Of a stretch of DNA of 64,000 bases, positions 15,784 through 24,547 are shown in pieces. Within the stretch, counting starts at the first letter, position 1, and each line of letters opens with the position of its first letter. Under the pieces are notes generated by a model. The model was given only the letters and a program-made list of their open reading frames with translations, made no database searches and was not told where the DNA came from. A program made the translations under genes and the position numbers. The stretch is from UBA285 sp049970695 (lineage in GTDB: Archaea; Thermoproteota; Thermoprotei_A; Sulfolobales; Desulfurococcaceae): the NCBI GenBank assembly GCA_049970695.1, contig JBMFML010000004.1, forward strand, positions 44,178-108,177. The letters are read 5' to 3'.

Positions 15784-16338
15784 TTGCAAGTCGCTGTTAA
15801 GCTGCTGAAGTTGAAGCCCGTTACTCTCAGCGATGGAACAATTACGCTGACTGCCTATGAGGTGGATGAAGAAAAATGGGATTTACGTGATGTAGGCAAA
15901 AAGCAAGGCGCGCTCATCGATACTCTTCTGGAAATCGCATCAGAATATATAATCAAAGAGCGGCAACCAGGTCGATTTACTCTAGCAGAGGTGGAAGCGC
16001 CAGGGCTCAGAGTAATTCTAGGCGATGGAGAGGCTGGTGCTGGAAGCACCATTATAGTGCAAAAGCCCTCGTTTCTGAGAAAAATAATCCTGGTTAAATG
16101 TGCTGAAGCCTCGTGCAAGTCCTTACACGAGTTCAAGCCTACCTCGCAAGTAATAGTATACGATGGATCTATCTCAGTGACGCGCTACGATTTCGACTTT
16201 CTAATCGTAGAGTGCGAAGACTCTGTCAGAGCAGTAATGCCGAGCGAGCTTGCTCTACCTTCCGTAAAGTCCTCGACAGCGAAGAAGCAGAAGAAGAAAA
16301 AAGCCAGATCTAAGAAGCAAAGATCTGGGGTAAGGTAA
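15784..16338 (+). CDS. Unknown protein with lysine-rich tail (184 aa)
   Basis: Not recognised. A mixed alpha/beta body (1-160) ends in a low-complexity basic tail of about 22 residues rich in Lys and Arg ('KKQKKKKARSKKQRSG'), the kind seen on proteins that touch RNA or DNA. Its TAA is followed at once by the ATG of the nucleoside phosphorylase, so the two are translated together, and CysRS follows 8 bases later. The start is TTG 15784. A role near nucleoside salvage or translation is inference from position only. Confidence 0.7.
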   Translation: MQVAVKLLKLKPVTLSDGTITLTAYEVDEEKWDLRDVGKKQGALIDTLLEIASEYIIKERQPGRFTLAEVEAPGLRVILGDGEAGAGSTIIVQKPSFLRKIILVKCAEASCKSLHEFKPTSQVIVYDGSISVTRYDFDFLIVECEDSVRAVMPSELALPSVKSSTAKKQKKKKARSKKQRSGVR

Positions 16339-17070
16339 ATGCCAATACACCTCGCAGACGCCTCAAAAGGCGATATAGCAGAGAACGTCATTGCTTGCGG
16401 AGATCCTTATAGAGTAGAGCTACTTCAGCAGCTTCTAGAGGATTCAAGAGTAGTGAATAGGCACCGTGGCCTCTTGACGATAACAGGCTACTACAAGGGC
16501 GCCAGAATAACGCTTTCAACACATGGTATTGGAGCAGCGAGTGCTGCAATCGTTTTCGAGGAACTCCATCAGCTTGGTGCTAAGAGAATTGTTAGGCTCG
16601 GAACAACGGGCGGCATTAGGAAAGACACAAGGCTGGGAGATGTAGTAGTCGCCACGGCTGCTGCCTATCCCGAGAAAGGCTGTGCATTAGGCCAGTACAT
16701 GCCAGGTTTGTGTGGTGCTACGGGGGCTGATCCGGTTTTGACAAGCCAAATAATGCAAGCATTAAAAGACCATGGAGTAGAGTACAAGTATGGTCCTGTT
16801 TTCTCCAGCGACGCTTTCTATGCCGAAAGCGGTGAACTAGCAGAGGTCCTTGAGCGCTACGGGATAGTATCTATTGAAATGGAAGCCGCCGTCCTCTTCG
16901 CCCTTGGCTGGATGCGCGGGTTCCAAACAGCCGCCGTTCTCGTTGTGAGCGACGTTCTCCACACCAAGGAGTTATCAGGCGTGTTCTTAACAACTAAGGA
17001 GCTCTCAGAGATTTTTATTAAAGTAGCGAAAGCTATAATGGATGTATACAGTAGGTTCTATAAGGGCTGA
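16339..17070 (+). CDS. Purine/uridine nucleoside phosphorylase
   Basis: 243 residues of the NP-I family (DeoD/Udp type), splitting nucleosides with phosphate. Seen: 'ACGDPYRVELL' at the phosphate site, 'STHGIGAASAAIVFEEL', 'RLGTTGGIR' and 'VSIEMEAAVLFALGW' (the nucleoside-binding Met-Glu). The order 'GTTGGI' and length fit the archaeal enzymes annotated as uridine or 5'-methylthioadenosine/purine phosphorylases; sequence alone does not fix the base. Middle gene of a three-gene operon with the tailed protein and CysRS. An adenosine-specific kinase lies just upstream on the other strand. Confidence 0.9.
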   Translation: MPIHLADASKGDIAENVIACGDPYRVELLQQLLEDSRVVNRHRGLLTITGYYKGARITLSTHGIGAASAAIVFEELHQLGAKRIVRLGTTGGIRKDTRLGDVVVATAAAYPEKGCALGQYMPGLCGATGADPVLTSQIMQALKDHGVEYKYGPVFSSDAFYAESGELAEVLERYGIVSIEMEAAVLFALGWMRGFQTAAVLVVSDVLHTKELSGVFLTTKELSEIFIKVAKAIMDVYSRFYKG

Positions 17071-17078
17071 TTGAGATT

Positions 17079-18533
17079 GTGTTGCATCAACAAGCACCCA
17101 CAATTAAGCTGTACGACACTTTGAGTAAGAGAGAAAAAGAGCTAGTACCAGTAGAGCCTGGGCTCGTAAAAATCTACGTTTGTGGACCAACAGTATACGA
17201 TTATACTCACATTGGTCATGGAAGACCATATGTTGTATACGATGCCCTAAAAAGATATCTTAACATACGTGGATACAACGTCATTCACGTTATGAACATC
17301 ACAGACATAGACGACAAGATAATTAAGAGGTCTATGGAGGAGGGGAGGAGCTGGCAGGAGATCGTGGAAGAGTACACACGAGATTACTTGCGAGCACTAG
17401 ATGCTTTGAGAGTAACAGTAGATCACCACCCAAGAGTTACAAGCCACATCAAGGAGATAATAGAATTCATACAAGTGTTGATCGACAAGGGCTACGCTTA
17501 CGTTGCACCGAGCGGCAGCGTCTATTTTGAAGTAGACAAGTACGAGGACTACGGCGCGCTCTCAGGCAGAAAAGAAAAAGAACTATGGAGCCAGGAACTA
17601 GAGTTCTTAAGTGAGAAGAAAAACCCATATGACTTTGCATTATGGAAGGCTGCAAAACCTGGAGAGCCATATTGGGAAAGTCCGTGGGGCAGGGGTAGGC
17701 CGGGTTGGCACATTGAATGCAGTGTCATGAGCTCGCGATACCTAGGAGGGCGCTTCGATATACATGGAGGGGGCACAGACCTCATCTTCCCGCACCATGA
17801 GAATGAGCGAGCGCAAAGCGAGGCGTACTTCGGCGTCAAGCCGTGGGTTTCAATATGGATGCACACTGGGCTAGTAATGGTCGGAGCCGACAAGATGAGC
17901 AAGAGCTTAGGTAACATAGTTCCAATAAAAGAAGCCCTCAAGAAGTGGGATCCCGGCACTCTCAGGCTCTGGTATCTCCACGTTCACTACAGAAAGCCGC
18001 TTCAGTTCACAGAAGAGAGCCTAGAGCAAGCACGTAAAGTTAAGGAGAGAGTAGTATCGGCTTACGAGTTACTTAAGAGGCTTCAAGCCGAGAGTACAGA
18101 TATGCATTACCTCAAAGACGCCGACCTCGAGAAAGCAAGGCGTCTCGTTACGCTTCACCAACAACTACACGAGGCCTTAAGCGACGACTTCAATACACCT
18201 AAAGCCCTTGCCGTTATAAGCGAGCTCTTGTCGCTTATTTTCGGCGAAATACAGTATAATCCAAAGTACTTACTAACATCACTAGCGATGAAAACGTTGA
18301 AAACATTCAACCACGTGTTTGGAATCTTCGAAGAGGCCGCTCCTTCGGAGGCCGATGTGCTACTAAGCGAAGTAATGAAAGTGCTCATCGATGTGAGAAA
18401 GGAGCTGCGAGCCCGCGGAATGTACGAGCTCTCGGATCGTATTAGATCTGAGCTTGCTAAGCTAGGCATACAGTTAATGGACAGGGGGCTTGAGACAACG
18501 TGGATCTTTACAAAGAAAGAGAGGGGTAGCTGA
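17079..18533 (+). CDS. cysS: Cysteinyl-tRNA synthetase
   Basis: Class I synthetase charging tRNA-Cys, 484 residues. Zinc and HIGH region 'VCGPTVYDYTHIGHGRP' (about 32-48), metal ligands in 'WHIECSVMSS' and 'PHHENERAQSEA', and 'DKMSKSLGN' (KMSKS). A C-terminal helical bundle (about 325-480) binds the anticodon stem. The GTG start lies 8 bases after the phosphorylase stop. Its presence means this organism charges Cys directly rather than by SepRS/SepCysS. Confidence 0.97.
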   Translation: MLHQQAPTIKLYDTLSKREKELVPVEPGLVKIYVCGPTVYDYTHIGHGRPYVVYDALKRYLNIRGYNVIHVMNITDIDDKIIKRSMEEGRSWQEIVEEYTRDYLRALDALRVTVDHHPRVTSHIKEIIEFIQVLIDKGYAYVAPSGSVYFEVDKYEDYGALSGRKEKELWSQELEFLSEKKNPYDFALWKAAKPGEPYWESPWGRGRPGWHIECSVMSSRYLGGRFDIHGGGTDLIFPHHENERAQSEAYFGVKPWVSIWMHTGLVMVGADKMSKSLGNIVPIKEALKKWDPGTLRLWYLHVHYRKPLQFTEESLEQARKVKERVVSAYELLKRLQAESTDMHYLKDADLEKARRLVTLHQQLHEALSDDFNTPKALAVISELLSLIFGEIQYNPKYLLTSLAMKTLKTFNHVFGIFEEAAPSEADVLLSEVMKVLIDVRKELRARGMYELSDRIRSELAKLGIQLMDRGLETTWIFTKKERGS

Positions 18534-18561
18534 TTCTTACAGCAGTGTATAGGGCTTAGGC

Positions 18562-18795
18562 TTATTTTCCATGAATGCTCTTCGCTACTTCCTGTGCTAG
18601 TGCTCGTGCTTCTTCAACCGAAGCGAGTGTTGCTATTTTCCTCTTACTTTTATATAGTGAGACTTTGCCTGTTAACTTGTCCTTCACTCTTATGTGATCT
18701 ACGTCCTTGAAACCGTATATGTCCAAGAGCTCTAGGCCTAGCTTATCGAGCTCGGCTCGGAGCCACTCTGTCTTACTCTTCGGCACAGCGCACAC
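18562..18795 (-). CDS. Small unknown protein (77 aa)
   Basis: Not recognised. A compact basic alpha-beta-beta-alpha protein: a first helix 'KTEWLRAELDKLGLELLDIYG', a charged hairpin 'HIRVKDKLTGKVSLYKSKRK', then a helix 'SVEEARALAQEVAKSI'. No cofactor motif. GTG 18795 or GTG 18786 may be the start. It stands alone between cysS and a divergent small gene. The high Lys content and fold outline could suit RNA binding; not shown. Confidence 0.55.
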   Translation of the reverse strand: MCAVPKSKTEWLRAELDKLGLELLDIYGFKDVDHIRVKDKLTGKVSLYKSKRKIATLASVEEARALAQEVAKSIHGK

Positions 18796-18891
18796 ACCCC
18801 CCGGCTTTGCAGCGTCTATAAGCCGTAGTACTACTTAATGACTTAATGAGCTTAAAAACTGGCGTGGTGACTAGGAGCTCTGAAGAAACTC

Positions 18892-19302
18892 GTGCCATTT
18901 GGAGACCGTTGTGTTGAAATTCGATTAAGTAGCAGCTCAGTGCAGATCTCTGGAGATAGCTTTAAAGTAGAGTTCAGAGAAAGAGCAGTCGTAGTCGAAG
19001 GTTCCAGAGACGTGTCTCTGCACTCTATTAGAGGAGGCAAGAAGAAGGTTGTTTACATTTGGTTTCACAGCTCTAATGGGGTTCCATGCAGAAACGATGT
19101 TGTAAAGGAATTTGAATCGATGCTGGTTCACGTAAAGTGCATTGAGCTTGCTACTGGCAGCTACCTGAATATACTGCTCGCGGGAAGCTTTTTAGTAGAT
19201 TATGCTGTTCTAAGCGAGGGGGTTTTGGCACTGGTAATCCCAGGCAAGAGAGAAGTCTACGTGGACAGGGCAGGCAGTGTAGTCACTATATACTTGGTGT
19301 AG
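18892..19302 (+). CDS. Unknown beta-rich protein (136 aa)
   Basis: Not recognised. Predominantly beta strands over the whole length ('VEIRLSSSSVQISGDSFKVEF', 'KVVYIWFHSSNG', 'YLNILLAGSFLVDYAVLSEGVLALVIPG'), no signal peptide or membrane segment. A CTTAAAAAC box at 18851-18859 is about 40 bases before the GTG start, so it has its own promoter. Its stop abuts that of isopentenyl phosphate kinase on the other strand (stops at 19302 and 19303). Confidence 0.6.
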   Translation: MPFGDRCVEIRLSSSSVQISGDSFKVEFRERAVVVEGSRDVSLHSIRGGKKKVVYIWFHSSNGVPCRNDVVKEFESMLVHVKCIELATGSYLNILLAGSFLVDYAVLSEGVLALVIPGKREVYVDRAGSVVTIYLV

Positions 19303-20091
19303 CTACTTCGGTGCGATTATCGTAGCTCTCGCTGGAGTGCCTCCTAGAATGGCCGAGACCGCTGATTCTATGTCAAAGCCCGAAGTAATTATAACCTCTA
19401 TTCCCAGGTCAAAGGCTAGTCTACTCGCTAGCTTGACTTTTTCGTAGATGCCGCCGGTCGCATCAGTCTCTGCGCTCTGCTTTAAAGCCGACAGCACTTC
19501 GTTCAGGTTGCTGGGCGTTATTCTCCTTATCAGTGTAGCATCTCTGCAATTCTTAGGATTACATGTGTAAACACCGCTAACATCAGTAAGCAACACTATT
19601 CTACGTGGCTTTAGAGCTTTTGAAACTAGCTCGAAGACGCGTTCCGTTGAAACCACGGTGACTCCATTTCGTGTAACTATGCATTCGCCGTAAAGCACGG
19701 GAATAATCCCGCTATCCACGAGGGCCTTGATGGGGGCTTCAAATATCACGAATTCTCCTAACTGCTCATTGTAGTAAATTATCGCACTTGTCTGCAAGCT
19801 AGTCGCTTTAACTCCGCTTTCGATTAAATAATCCACTACTATTCTGTTAAGTAGCCTAGTTGCCCTGTGGCACATTACTGCTAGTTCTCTATGGTCCCTA
19901 TCTCTATACTTGAGAACTGCGTAGTGTGCAAAGCCGCCACCGCCATTGCCGACGATTAGCTTCACGCCACTTTCTTGAGCTTGCTTGAGTATTTTGCTTG
20001 CTGCTTCGAGTGCTTCGTAGTTAAGCGTGACCGGTCTGTGTTTGTAGGTAATGAAGCTGCCCCCAAGCTTGACAAAGACTACCTCTTGCAA
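19303..20091 (-). CDS. Isopentenyl phosphate kinase
   Basis: 262 residues of the amino acid kinase fold. The signature of IPK is present: 'VKLGGSFITYK' at the N-terminus, 'VGNGGGGFAHYAV' with the catalytic His after the glycine run (about residue 56), 'LYGECIV', and 'TDATGGIYEKV' near residue 213. IPK turns isopentenyl phosphate into isopentenyl diphosphate in the archaeal mevalonate route, feeding the GGPP synthase at 24812-25912. The usual 'GGGSFGH' is 'GGGGFAH' here, a mild variation. Confidence 0.87.
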   Translation of the reverse strand: MQEVVFVKLGGSFITYKHRPVTLNYEALEAASKILKQAQESGVKLIVGNGGGGFAHYAVLKYRDRDHRELAVMCHRATRLLNRIVVDYLIESGVKATSLQTSAIIYYNEQLGEFVIFEAPIKALVDSGIIPVLYGECIVTRNGVTVVSTERVFELVSKALKPRRIVLLTDVSGVYTCNPKNCRDATLIRRITPSNLNEVLSALKQSAETDATGGIYEKVKLASRLAFDLGIEVIITSGFDIESAVSAILGGTPARATIIAPK

Positions 20092-20194
20092 AATCTTCTA
20101 CCACGTGTTGTTGCTATGTAAATCAATAAATGCTCGTTTAGTGATAAGTCTTACTGCTACTAGTAGTTCGCTGAAAAGCTTGTAGTGCGCTGGG

Positions 20195-21532
20195 ATGTCT
20201 GCTTTGACTATTCGTTCGAAGCTAACTAGAGCAAGGCAGCTTGTAGGGGCTTATGGACCTGTAATAATAGCTAATGCGTTGGCGATCTACCTCTCAGTGT
20301 GCTGCTGGAACCCCTATGACGTCAAGTACTTCATAGAGTGGTATGAAGAATTTTACGCTAAAGGACGGCTGCTCGAAGTCTACTCCGGAAGCGAAAAAGC
20401 CGCTTACTTTCCCCTAGCCATACTGATTTTTGTGCTATCTCACGATCTAGCTGTCAAAATATCGAGCAACCCCCTCGTTTGGAGACTTATTGATAAGATG
20501 CCGCTTATCGCGGCCTTCAATATCACATATTACGTATTAACTAAGCGCTATGGCAGGCCGGCTGGTAACCTCTGGCTTTTAACACTTTCAGCCTACGCTA
20601 TCTTGTATGGGTACCAGTTTGACTTACCAATTTCACTGCTCATTCTGCTCTCGATAATTGCTATTGAAAGAGAAAAGCGCATACTATACGGTGCCCTTGT
20701 CACGCTTGCTGCACTAATAAAGCAGGTGACAGGCATATTACTGCTAATACCGATTGTCGAGCTTGCTAAGAAGAGGAAATACCGTGAACTTGCCGCGTAT
20801 ATTGCGGTATCAGCGGTGCTGGCATCGGTATTTGTATTGCCTTTCATGCTCGTAAACCCCCTTGCATTTATTGATAAGACTTTGTTCTTTCACGCCAAGA
20901 GGCCCCCCCAGTATAGCATATGGGCTGTTCCCTACTACGTCTCCTGGTATAACGTGGATGCCGCCCCATCGTGGTTTTACAACTTGTGGCTAGTTGCCTT
21001 TGCGCTTGCAACTGCGCTGATCGTTCTCATGATGAGCAGGGAACCCGAGTACACGCTGAAAACTTACTTGAAGTACATGATCGCGCTCACAGTGGGGTTT
21101 ATTGCTACTACGAAAGTCAACAACATACCCTACTTGACCTGGGTCTCTCCCCCCTTAATAGTGCTCACGGCCTTGAGTGCGAAAGAAAACCAGGCGGGTG
21201 CGAGGAAGCTGGCTCGGCTGTTTCTGCTAGCGCAAATAACCATAGTAGCTATTGGAATAACGCACACGTTTCCACCAATTGTTGCCGGCTACCCAGTTTT
21301 TATTGCAGAAGACCTCAGCTGGGTTCCTGCAGATAAAGTCATTGTAGACTCCGGCGGATTGATTAATATAGGCTGTTACCTAGCCATATACTTGCGCTCA
21401 GTAAGCATTGCTAAAGCTTACTTTTCCATTCTCGCCAGCATTCATAACTACGTCTTAGCCGCGCTCTGCATAGCAAACGTTATTTTATTGGTTTACGCCC
21501 TACGTGAGGTCTTCAAAATAGCGGTCAAGTAA
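20195..21532 (+). CDS. Polytopic membrane protein, GT-C-like glycosyltransferase candidate
   Basis: 445 residues with about ten hydrophobic helices. After the first helix a loop reads 'CCWNPYDVKYFIEWYEEFYAKG', like the acidic first outer loop of GT-C mannosyltransferases (GPI-mannosyltransferase and DUF2029 relatives), which use lipid-linked sugars on the outer face. Later loops 'HAKRPPQYSIWAVPYYVSWY' and 'TKVNNIPYLTWVSP' fit the same class. A role in S-layer glycan or glycolipid synthesis is possible. The ATG lies after TGCGCTGGG. Confidence 0.65.
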   Translation: MSALTIRSKLTRARQLVGAYGPVIIANALAIYLSVCCWNPYDVKYFIEWYEEFYAKGRLLEVYSGSEKAAYFPLAILIFVLSHDLAVKISSNPLVWRLIDKMPLIAAFNITYYVLTKRYGRPAGNLWLLTLSAYAILYGYQFDLPISLLILLSIIAIEREKRILYGALVTLAALIKQVTGILLLIPIVELAKKRKYRELAAYIAVSAVLASVFVLPFMLVNPLAFIDKTLFFHAKRPPQYSIWAVPYYVSWYNVDAAPSWFYNLWLVAFALATALIVLMMSREPEYTLKTYLKYMIALTVGFIATTKVNNIPYLTWVSPPLIVLTALSAKENQAGARKLARLFLLAQITIVAIGITHTFPPIVAGYPVFIAEDLSWVPADKVIVDSGGLINIGCYLAIYLRSVSIAKAYFSILASIHNYVLAALCIANVILLVYALREVFKIAVK

Positions 21533-21542
21533 TTTGAGAATA

Positions 21543-21552
21543 GTACTTAAAA
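21543..21552 (+). promoter_or_regulatory. TATA-like box of diphthine synthase gene
   Basis: ACTTAAAACT lies in the 73 bases between the glycosyltransferase stop and the preferred GTG of the diphthine synthase. If real, it rules out the TTG at 21534 as the start. Confidence 0.4.
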
Positions 21553-21605
21553 CTATAACTTGGCACCAAAAGTTGCCTCTAGACTCTGTGCACGGGTGCT
21601 TAGAG

Positions 21606-22376
21606 GTGTTAGTGTTTCTAGGTCTTGGATACTCACTAAGACACCTCACGAGTGAAGCACTAGAAGAGCTCAAAACCGCCGATGTAATCTACATTGACAC
21701 ATACACTTCTCTCTACGAAGACCCCTATACTAAAATTGCTGAGATAAATCCGCGCGCGGAATGTATTTATGCTAGCAGGAGGGACCTTGAAGGTCCTTCA
21801 GTTAACAAGGTGCTTGAAAAAGCCTTGACGAAAAAAGTTGTCATAGCAGTCCCGGGAGATCCCTTTATCGCAACAACTCATGATGCTATCTTAATTGAGG
21901 CACTGAAACGCGGCATTCATGTCAAAATAGTCAACGGTATATCATTCATTACGATGGCTTATAGTAGACTCGGACTGCAATCCTATAGATTCGGAAAACA
22001 CGTAACGCTCGTTTATCCGAAGTTCTTTAAGCCATATAGCACGATTGAAGTGATCTACGATAATCTCTCCAGGAACTTGCACACTATTGTCTTGCTGGAA
22101 CTAAATATTGAGGAATCCAAGGCTATGACAATACAGGAGGCCGTGGAGATACTCCTAGAGCTAGACTATGAGCGTAAGCTGCGTAGTGCACTTGCACTAG
22201 GTATTGCTAGGCTGGGCTGGAGGGACGAAAAGATTTGTGGAGGCCTACTACCTGATGTCAGGAAGTACGAGTACCCACCGCCGCCACACAGCATTATTGT
22301 ACTTGGTAAGCTAAGCCCAATTGAAGAAGAGTTTTTTGAGTATTGGAAAAAAGCGTGCAGCAATAAAGTCAGCTAA
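21606..22376 (+). CDS. dph5: Diphthine synthase (DPH5 type)
   Basis: SAM-dependent methyltransferase in diphthamide formation on elongation factor 2. About 256 residues. Seen: N-terminal 'LVFLGLGYSLRHLTSEALEEL', 'YIDTYTSLYED', 'VVIAVPGDPFIATTHDAI' (SAM site), 'NGISFITMAYSRLGLQSYRFGKHVTL', and the C-terminal 'ALGIARLGW'. The GTG at 21606 gives the usual start right before the first strand; TTG 21534 would add 24 residues not found in the family. GGGTGC precedes the GTG. Confidence 0.92.
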   Translation: MLVFLGLGYSLRHLTSEALEELKTADVIYIDTYTSLYEDPYTKIAEINPRAECIYASRRDLEGPSVNKVLEKALTKKVVIAVPGDPFIATTHDAILIEALKRGIHVKIVNGISFITMAYSRLGLQSYRFGKHVTLVYPKFFKPYSTIEVIYDNLSRNLHTIVLLELNIEESKAMTIQEAVEILLELDYERKLRSALALGIARLGWRDEKICGGLLPDVRKYEYPPPPHSIIVLGKLSPIEEEFFEYWKKACSNKVS

Positions 22377-22918
22377 ACCTTCTCGAAGAGGTCGAGAATT
22401 TCGCGCGTGTTCGCGATCTTGGCTCCAAGCACTTGCTTCATGTACTTGAGTGCGTATTCGTGGTCTTCGCGGCTAAAAGCAGCCACGGCATCCTCGACTA
22501 CAACAACATCAAAGCGCTCGTAGAAAGCGTCTATGGCCGTGTGTAGCACACATATGTGAGTATGTATACCCGTGAGTATGACTGTGTCAACGCCTAGGTC
22601 TCTCAAAACATAGCTTAACCCAGTGTCCCTGAACCCGCTGTAAGACCTCTTATAAAGCACTATGTCGCCTTTCTCGGGCTTAAGCTCGTCTATTACTTCT
22701 GACTCGCTGCTCTCGGCAAGTGCGTGATATCCCCATATCCGCATTTCCCTATCAAAAGCAAAGTGATGATCAGCTAAGTACACAATGGGTATTCTCTTCT
22801 CGCGTGCCTTCGTGATAATAGCCTTTATCGCGGGCACGATCTTCTCAGCTTCAGGGCTCCTGAGCTTGCCATATACAAACTCCTTTAGCATGTCAACTAC
22901 GAGTACCGCGGGTTTCAT
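22373..22918 (-). CDS. Isochorismatase-family hydrolase, nicotinamidase-like
   Basis: 181 residues. The catalytic triad of the cysteine hydrolases is visible: Asp9 in 'LVVDMLKEFV', Lys in 'VLYKRSYSGF' (about 99), and Cys in 'THICVLHTA' (about 133), with the cis-peptide 'THI' before it. Metal ligands of nicotinamidase may be 'ADHHF' (about 49-53). Nicotinamidase (NAD salvage) is the likeliest function in archaea, but other amidases share the fold. Converges on diphthine synthase with 4 bases of overlap. Confidence 0.8.
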   Translation of the reverse strand: MKPAVLVVDMLKEFVYGKLRSPEAEKIVPAIKAIITKAREKRIPIVYLADHHFAFDREMRIWGYHALAESSESEVIDELKPEKGDIVLYKRSYSGFRDTGLSYVLRDLGVDTVILTGIHTHICVLHTAIDAFYERFDVVVVEDAVAAFSREDHEYALKYMKQVLGAKIANTREILDLFEKV

Positions 22919-23045
22919 CGCATAGACCCCCTATCTCAATTAACCCGCGCTTTGTTATTAGACTTTTCCGCGAAGCGCTCTCGAGATGCCTTAGTTGAGA
23001 TGCACGCCAGTCCAAGGAGGGGGCTCTCGCGGAGTTCCTGCTGTC

Positions 23046-23054
23046 TATATAAAC
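23046..23054 (+). promoter_or_regulatory. Strong TATA box before the C/D-box RNA
   Basis: TATATAAAC, the best TATA match in the 343-base gap, points to a transcript start near 23074, some 25 bases before the C box. No protein gene starts there, so it supports independent transcription of the small RNA. Confidence 0.6.
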
Positions 23055-23099
23055 CTCTGGAAAGAGACGAGTAGTCTGAGGCACTGCAAGTTTACTTTT

Positions 23100-23158
23100 G
23101 GATGATGAGCGACTTCGGTCCCGAGATCTACAATGAAGAGCCGTGTGAGGGCTGATGT
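23100..23158 (+). ncRNA. C/D-box sRNA (2'-O-methylation guide)
   Basis: All four boxes lie in archaeal order and spacing: C box ATGATGA (23102-23108), 12-base guide, D' box CCGA (23121-23124, variant of CTGA), 8-base spacer, C' box ATGAAGA (23133-23139), 12-base guide, D box CTGA (23152-23155). Two 12-base guides and a short internal spacer are the hallmark of archaeal dual guide RNAs bound by L7Ae, Nop5 and fibrillarin. Predicted targets are GACCGAAGTCGC (D' guide) and CCCTCACACGGC (D guide), with methylation opposite the fifth guide base before each box. Neither target is found in the four tRNAs here; rRNA is not in the window. Flanking bases form only a weak end stem. Confidence 0.8.
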
Positions 23159-23216
23159 CTTTGTGGGCCTATCTGTGATATATATGATATGTAGGCGTAT
23201 AAACGCGTAATTACAA

Positions 23217-23225
23217 GTTAAAAAC
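23217..23225 (+). promoter_or_regulatory. TATA box of glutamate dehydrogenase gene
   Basis: GTTAAAAAC centred about 41 bases before the GTG at 23262; a GGGGTG ribosome site follows at 23248-23253. Confidence 0.6.
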
Positions 23226-23261
23226 CCCTCCCTCAATTATGCTACACGGGGTGCATCCACG

Positions 23262-24542
23262 GTGTCTGAGTACGTAACTACATATGAAAACGACCCTGTC
23301 TACCAAATGGCAGTAAAGCAATTGAAGGAGTCGGCTGCAATTCTGGGCTTGCCAGATGAAGTCGTAGAAGTCCTCAGACACCCCGAAAAGCTGATAGAAG
23401 TTAGAGTAACTATAAAACTAGATAGTGGTAAACTGGCAACGTTTGTAGGCTGGAGGAGCCAGCATAATAGCGCACTAGGTCCGTACAAGGGTGGTATCAG
23501 GTACAGCCCTAACGCGACTGCAGGCGAGACTGTGGCTCTCTCGATGTGGATGACGTGGAAGTGCGCCCTTGCCGGGTTGCCGTACGGTGGCGGAAAAGGC
23601 GCTGTTAGAGTCGATCCCAAGCGGCTTAGCCAGAGGGAGCTTGAAGAACTTAGCAGAAAGTACTTTGCAGCAATAGCTAGGGAGGTTGGGCCGGACATCG
23701 ATATTCCAGCACCAGATATCAATACAAACCCGCAGATAATGGCGTGGTACTACGACGAGTACAGTAAACTATTTGGATACCCGGCATGGGGTGTTGTAAC
23801 TTCAAAACCGCCAGAGCTAGGAGGGCTTTATGTTAGAACAATTTCAACCGGCTACGGAGTAGCACTCGTAGCCAGGGAGGCTGCCAAGAAGCTACTAGGC
23901 GGGCTGGAGGGAAGGACTGCTGCTGTTCACGGTTTTGGAAACGTTGGCATGTATGCCGCTAAATACCTAGCGGAGTGGGGTGCAACGGTAGTAGCTGTCA
24001 GTGATAGTAAAGGCTACGTATACGACCCCGCTGGGCTAGATATCGAAGAAGTAATGAAAGTAAAGCAAGAAACAGGAAGCGTGATAAACTACAAGAAAGG
24101 AAATGCTAGAGTCTCAGGTAACCACTTAGAGCTCTTGGAGCTGCCTGTTGACATACTCGTTCCGGCGGCTATCGAGAACGTTATTACGAGCGAAAATGCG
24201 GGAAGGATTAAAGCCAAAATAATTTCGGAGGGCGCAAACGGGCCTACCACGCCTGAGGCTGATAAAATACTTCACGAGAAGGGAGTAGTAGTAATACCAG
24301 ATATACTAGCAAACGCGGGGGGCGTGACGATGAGCTGGATTGAGTGGTCGCACAATAGAATGGGCAATTACTTAACCGACGAAGAGGCTCTCGCGAGGCT
24401 CGACAAGATGATGACCCAGAACTTCCACAAAGTATTTGATGAGTGGCAAAAGAAGTACTCGGCATACCCGATGAGAATGGCAGCATATGCCATAGCAGTT
24501 GACAGAGTAGTAAAGGCAATGAAGCTCAGAGGCTGGATATAG
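23262..24542 (+). CDS. gdhA: Glutamate dehydrogenase
   Basis: Interconverts glutamate and 2-oxoglutarate plus ammonia; a hexamer in the cytoplasm. 426 residues, normal. Substrate lysines in 'GPYKGGIRYSP' and 'PYGGGKGAVRVDP' (catalytic Lys), 'PAPDINTN', the dinucleotide site 'VHGFGNVGMYAA' (about 225) and 'EGANGPTTPEAD'. It has its own promoter and stands alone. It links to the KOR operon at 48775-51513 through 2-oxoglutarate. Confidence 0.97.
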   Translation: MSEYVTTYENDPVYQMAVKQLKESAAILGLPDEVVEVLRHPEKLIEVRVTIKLDSGKLATFVGWRSQHNSALGPYKGGIRYSPNATAGETVALSMWMTWKCALAGLPYGGGKGAVRVDPKRLSQRELEELSRKYFAAIAREVGPDIDIPAPDINTNPQIMAWYYDEYSKLFGYPAWGVVTSKPPELGGLYVRTISTGYGVALVAREAAKKLLGGLEGRTAAVHGFGNVGMYAAKYLAEWGATVVAVSDSKGYVYDPAGLDIEEVMKVKQETGSVINYKKGNARVSGNHLELLELPVDILVPAAIENVITSENAGRIKAKIISEGANGPTTPEADKILHEKGVVVIPDILANAGGVTMSWIEWSHNRMGNYLTDEEALARLDKMMTQNFHKVFDEWQKKYSAYPMRMAAYAIAVDRVVKAMKLRGWI

Positions 24543-24547
24543 CTGTC

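Noticed and set aside
17549..17959. 136-codon open frame antisense to cysS
   Set aside because: Typical shadow of a class I synthetase gene; no start signals and no recognisable protein.
24406..24440. ATGATGA in the glutamate dehydrogenase gene
   Set aside because: It encodes conserved protein residues and has no matching D boxes at guide spacing.
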